From Deuterostichococcus epilithicus (lineage: Eukaryota > Chlorophyta > Trebouxiophyceae > Prasiolales > Stichococcaceae): DNA of 64,000 nucleotides. Below are positions 59,430 to 64,000 of this stretch, one piece after another. Each line of letters begins with the position of its first letter. The first letter of the stretch is position 1. The stretch lies in assembly GCA_033439295.1 (NCBI GenBank), contig JAVTLE010000023.1, positions 3,074,530 through 3,138,529 on the forward strand, read 5' to 3'. Both the position numbers and the translations under genes were made by a program. Under the pieces are notes generated by a model. The model did no database searches, was not told the origin of the DNA, and saw nothing but the letters and a program-made list of their open reading frames with translations.

Positions 59430-61604
59430 TTATGAAAATTCTCCGTTGCCAAAGCGTGTGTAGTTGCATATCGCCTGCAAGTTCTGACGCAGGTACCCAA
59501 TGCCGCCACATTCGTAGATAAGCAGGAGGTCGGGCTCATTGTGGAGGCCCCCCTGGTCCTCGCCTAAGGAAATGCCTGCTACCTGCGCATGCACAAGATG
59601 TTCATTTAGTACGTAGCGGAGTGACTTCGCACACTGGACTATGCCAGAACATAGTCCAGCACACCTGTACATCGTCCGGATCAAGCTATTCATCACACCG
59701 ATATGCTCACACATCGGCAGGTGCATGCGACGACGGCAGCTGCGGTCAGAAACGCCATTGCCTTGCGCATCCACAGGCTGGCTGATTGCCGTCCATGCCA
59801 CCATCGCATCGATGTGGTGACACCAACACTTTGCAGAGGGGCACATCGTGAAGAATAGCGCGTTTGACAGGCATGCGCATATGGGAGGTCAACAAACCTG
59901 TTTGCCAACGTGCGCCGCTTCTGACTCGTCCTCATCGTTGGATCGTATGAGCCCCTCATCCAGGCGCAGCATGAGCAACACATCTCCGTCCTCCTCCGGA
60001 TCCGGCTGCCTTGACGCGGCGGACGCCGCCCAGACGACCGTGCCCGTTGCTCCCTGTATATTGCCGGCAACCTGCTGCCAGCAAGCACACACATCTCGAA
60101 GGGTGCAGCCCAACACAACGACCGAAATAGTCCGTGTCTGCCGGGATCGACAGAGGACAAGTGCCGCAAGAGCGCCGATGAGCAATATTGCCGGCGTTGG
60201 AAAATTTTCAGACACAAACCTGTGTAGCAAGGATTCGAGCCGCTGGACCGGTGAAGTCGTACACGACTTGAATGACCGAGACGGCGTCCCACAGTGCGTG
60301 CTGCCAGGTGCCCACCCACAAGCCCGCGAGTGGGTGCTTCCGCGATGGCAGCGGCTGCTCCACTCGCATCAGGTGGTACACTACGGGAGTTTGCGCCCCT
60401 GTAGCATGCGGAAATTCTACTTTTGGAGCGAACCTGAATATGATGGTTCGGCAAGGCTGCTTCTATCGAACCGCGCTCAACATACACTGGCGATGATCAC
60501 AAAGCCTATTCACAGAATATTGTGCAGATGCTGACAGCAACGACGACGGTTCCAGGAACGCAACGCACCCTGCAGCGAGCCCCGGCTGGTGCGCCTGCGC
60601 GGCCGGGCGATGTTACCCTGCACCGCCACCACCCGGCACCAAACATTACGGAGGTGCAGGAAATTCCATTCATGGAGGTGCGCGATATCTTCACTTGTGA
60701 TTGCAGGGGCTTGCACGCGCTGTACCGGAGGACACGCCACGGCGCACCTCCATCCAGCGCATCATCTCGTGGTCCTGCGGGCTGGTACCAAACGGGTTGC
60801 CGTTTGCCGCCTGCAGACCAACCACATAAATACTCGGATATGACATTTTGACTGCTGCTGTGACGCTGTGAAGATTCTGGTGCTAAGGTCTCAAGGTACA
60901 ACGCCTGCAAAAGTTCAGCGCAGCCGCCGCAATGGATGCACCGGGAAAGCACAAGGCATCGGGCATACCCGGTTGGCAGCGACGGCGGCGGCCGCCTGCG
61001 CGCCCTGTGACGGGGATCTGTGCAGTGGCCGCACCGCTGCTGCCTTCTCCAGAGTGCACGTCGAGTCCGTCAGCTCGCACAGCCGCCCGCTACTGTCACC
61101 ACCGACACTCAAGAAGTGCGCCGACTGCGGGCCGCGGCCGCCGGGGCTGAACGTCAACCATGTGCCCTGTATGCAACCGCGCGCCCAGCGGAAACTGACC
61201 AGTGACTGTGCGTCGGCTGCTACCGGCCGCCACAGGCCTATCACGGACTGATACCGCAGCAGCGCTGGATACAGCTGCTGGTAGCTTGAGGCTTCCATTG
61301 GCTCGCCAGGGTGGAACGCCTCGCGTCTGCTAGCGCTGCCACTCGACGAGGGCGGCGTCAGCCACGCTCGCACGTCGGTGTCGCGCCAGGTGTTCTGACA
61401 CAGCTGCCGCCACAGGCTGTCGCTGCGCGCCGACTGGCGCAGGCTGCGGCACACCAGCTGGCACTGGCACAGCTCGGCGGCGTTTAGATGGGCGAGCACC
61501 GACTCGCGCGCGTCGTTTGTGATGGTCAGCAGCGAAAGCGCTGGTGCACCGACAGGAAGCGTCACACTGCTGTCGACACTTGGAGCATCGCTAGTCATTG
61601 CCAT
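59430..61604 (-). CDS. F-box-like protein (possible SCF substrate adaptor)
   Basis: First exon 61604-61035 starts MAMTSDAPS (the ATG at 61598 is an alternative). Near residue 40 it has an F-box-like helix set, ESVLAHLNAAELCQCQLVCRSL, then SLWRQLC. It continues with SYQQLYPALLRYQSVIGLWRP and SLVSFRWARGCIQGTWLTFS, which recall plant F-box proteins of the At3g12350/At5g39450 kind (from memory of the family). Later pieces are NPFGTSPQDHEMMRWME (about 60800-60740), LAGLWVGTWQ...VYDFTGPAARILATQ (about 60365-60225) and VAGNIQGATGTVVWAAS (about 60075-59900). The final exon ends YTRFGNGEFS with TAA at 59432-59430. Exon borders between 60740 and 60370 and between 59890 and 59590 are unresolved. An SCF role is inference. 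Confidence 0.6.
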
Positions 61605-61874
61605 GCGGGCTTGCGCGTAAGGGCTCAGGCGTGCCTGCGGGCTCATGCGTGCCTTGTAGGCCGCCATGCTGCGTGCGCATCTACGTTGACTTGCAAAATT
61701 TGCAGTTGTTGCATGCAAGCTTTTCCTCGTCCAAGAACATGCCCCGTCAGAAGCTGGCCAGAGCTGGCCACCCAGTTGCAGAGTTACCAGTAGTTTCCTT
61801 CAAGGTGACTGCGTGAGACGCAAGCTTCACAAAGCGGAGGAATAGGACACCTCCCCGCTGCCGCGAGGCACTGC
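61605..61874. promoter_or_regulatory. Short bidirectional promoter region
   Basis: 270 bp between the start of the minus-strand F-box gene and the ATG of the plus-strand ABCB gene. In-frame upstream ATGs on the minus strand (for example near 61632) could shorten it further. Call rests on gene arrangement only. Confidence 0.45.
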
Positions 61875-64000
61875 ATGAGCACAGCGCTTGGCACCAGCCG
61901 ACAGGGCCTCGTCATCGCCTCACAGCTCGCTGCACCGCTGAGACAGCAGCTGTCGTTCCACAGCGTCAGCACGCGCCTCCGAATTGGTTCCAGCTGCTGT
62001 GCAGCGGGCAGGGCCCCACTCTGCAACAGGCGCCAGAGCGCCGCGCAGCGCAACGCTCGGCTGCGTTTGCCAATACTCACAGCGGCCTGCAAGTCGGACT
62101 CCGGCAGCGCACGTGAAGATGGTCGTGCTGCAAGAACGTGGGCAAGTTCCTCGGCCGTCGTGCTGGAACGCGAACCTCAGCCGGAGCCGCCATTGCCGCT
62201 GCCGCCGCCGCCGCCGGCTGAGGGCCTGCTGCACGTGCTGCTGTACAGCTTCCGCATCTGCCTGACGGAGCGATGGGCGGTGCCACGCCTGGCGGCCGTG
62301 TTCGGCCTGCTGTTCGTCTCCAGATTCGCAGGCAAGTGGCAGCACCGCAGCACCGACCGCGTGGCGGAGCCGTGCATGGTCCCACCTCTACAGGATGTCA
62401 GAGCGGTCACCGACACTGACTACAAGGCTCTCGCTACGGCTGACATCATCTGTTGAGTTAAACCACAGAGGCTTTTCACTGCAGGCTTCACCATGCCGCT
62501 GTACTTCAAGCGGGCGGTGGACGCGGCTGGGCAGGGCGCGGCGCCCGGTGCACGACAGGTGGGCTGCTATTTGAGCTCTGCACTCCTCACATGCCACGCT
62601 ATCAGCGTCATGTCAGGACAGCACCCTGTGCAGCAGGCACGAGGCCGTTTGAGCTTGTCGCCTCGCAGGCAAGGTCCATGGCACTTGCGCAAACGCCATG
62701 CGCGAATGGCGTGCGCAATCGGCAGCCTGCATGGCTGCTGCTGCCAGCGTCAGGCCGTGCCGCCAAGCTTGGCGCAAGCATGGAAATGGGACCAAGCTAT
62801 CAGTTCCACCACCCGGCGTGGCTTTCAGTCAATGGCTGCGGGGTGTGCTGCGGTAGGCGCTGCTGAAGGCGCTGGCGCTGGCGGGCGCCTGCCGCATGCT
62901 GTCGGGCGTGGCGCACGGCCTGCAACAGCCCATCTTCGCCCTCCTGTCGCACGTAAGCCGAAAGGCATCCCAGTACATGTGCATAAATACGCAATCTCGA
63001 CACGCAAAGGTGATGCAACCAGGTCGACAGCCACTTGCCAGTGTCGTGTTGGTCTGGCTGCACTGTCGGCTTGCTGGTCGGCAGCGGGCACGAAATGATG
63101 GTGCGCACCTGGCGTTTCTCTCGGCTTTGCAGGCGGCGGGGCGGCGGATGTCGTACCACGGGCTGCGGCACGTGCTCGGCTTGGGGACCACCTACCACAG
63201 CAACAGCTCCACCGGCCGCCTCGTCCGCATGGTGGAACGAGGTGCGAAGTCGCAACCATGCATCTGCGATGCAAAGATGCAGATGTGGTCCAGTGTGCCT
63301 GATGGTCCCCTCTGCAGGAGTTTCAGCTCACAGCTTGCGGCAGAATCGCCGACACGAGACCTGCTGAGCATGAGGGGATGGTGATTGGGGGTGGGGCACC
63401 ACCGTGTCCTGATGCGCCCTCCGCCCGCCTGACCATGTGCAGGCACCAAGAGCATCTCCGCGATGTGCCGCGCTATCGTCTTCCGGCTGGTGCCCACGTC
63501 GCTGGAGCTGGTCGCGGTGTGCTCGGTGCTGACCAAGATGTTCCGACCCGAGGTGGGCGCCATCGTGGCGGCGACGTCGCTCGTCTACGTCGCCTTCACC
63601 GCCGCTATGACGCAGGTGGGCAGCGCCGGGCAGCTGGCAGCTGCGCAGTGGCATCACGAGCTTGCTGCAACGACTTGGCTGAGCAGGGCCGTCGCCATGT
63701 GGCGGTTGGTAACCACGATAACCAGACTGGGTGAAGTGACACCCTGGCCGGGAACCCACATCTGCGTCCCTCTCGTGGAGGCTGTTAGTACACAGGCTGC
63801 CCGATCAGAATCCGGGCATGGCGTGAGAGCATGCCTGTGCCTGCGTGCAGGCGGCGGTGGTGGGGAAGCAGGAGGTCAAGCGCCTGGACAACGAGATCAA
63901 TGCCCGGCTGCTGGAGTCCCTGTTCAATTTCGAGCCGGTTGCGCTGCTGGGCATGCAGCGCCGCGAGGCGACCACCTTCGACCGCCTGCTCAAGGGCTTC
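61875..64000 (+). CDS. ABC half transporter, ATM/ABCB type, 3'-partial
   Basis: Exons 61875-62331, 62485-62558, 62857-62952, 63133-63241, 63443-63615 and 63851-64000+ with closed phases. The first about 100 residues are Arg/Ser/Ala-rich without clear acidic clusters and look like an organellar targeting peptide, followed by a poly-Pro stretch. A type-1 ABC membrane domain follows: TMPLYFKRAVDAAGQG, HSNSSTGRLVRMVERGTKSI, FRLVPTSLELVAVCSVL, then DNEINARLLESLFNFEPV. These positions match the ATM1/ABCB7 family, which exports glutathione-sulfur compounds from mitochondria for cytosolic Fe-S assembly, or the related HMT1/ABCB6. The nucleotide-binding domain lies beyond the window, so the subfamily is not certain. 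The first intron has a GC donor. Confidence 0.82.

Overview
The window looks like nuclear DNA of a green alga (Chlorophyta, perhaps a trebouxiophyte; the exact lineage is an inference). The genes are intron-dense and GC-rich, with many short introns that mostly end in GCAG and often begin GTGCG. The protein set is of plant/green type: a full-size PDR-type ABCG transporter, a double-AP2 transcription factor, an RPN10 with three UIMs and a plant-like SEN2. There are no operons, no prokaryotic features, and no complete transposon that I can recognise. Gene spans below run from first to last supported coding exon, introns included. I read the splice junctions by eye from homology, codon phase and GT/GC..AG borders.

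Layout. 1-3345 (+) LSG1 ribosome-assembly GTPase, 5' end outside the window. 3505-5390 (-) tRNA-splicing endonuclease SEN2. 6507-18977 (+) full-size ABCG/PDR transporter. 20426-23529 (+) ubiquitin-specific protease. 23985-28659 (-) coiled-coil, polyQ and LOTUS-like protein of unknown role. 28989-34226 (+) GH32 invertase-like enzyme with a large disordered insertion. 35268-44834 (+) importin-5/karyopherin beta-3. 45995-49145 (+) AP2-family transcription factor. 49495-50780 (+) ZIM17/DNL zinc-finger Hsp70 escort protein. 51055-54186 (-) proteasome subunit RPN10. 54483-57107 (-) MFS transporter. 57547-59287 (+) leucine-rich-repeat protein. 59430-61604 (-) F-box-like protein. 61875-64000 (+) ATM/ABCB-type half transporter, cut by the window end.

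The genes do not form one pathway. They are a compact run of mostly housekeeping genes (ribosome maturation, tRNA splicing, nuclear import, proteasome, mitochondrial chaperone) mixed with transporters and a sugar hydrolase. Several neighbours are divergent with spacers of about 270-440 bp (28660-28988, 57108-57546, 61605-61874), and others converge with gaps of 140-460 bp.

I found no wholly new multi-gene system. The most unusual signals are inside genes. The ABCG transporter has lost the ATP site that its relatives normally keep. A GH32 enzyme carries a 192-residue acidic and proline-rich exon inside its catalytic domain. A short RPN10 intron can form two mutually exclusive hairpins. A 5' splice site sits in a 20-bp tandem array. 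A transporter exon has a tandem partial copy that contains a stop codon.
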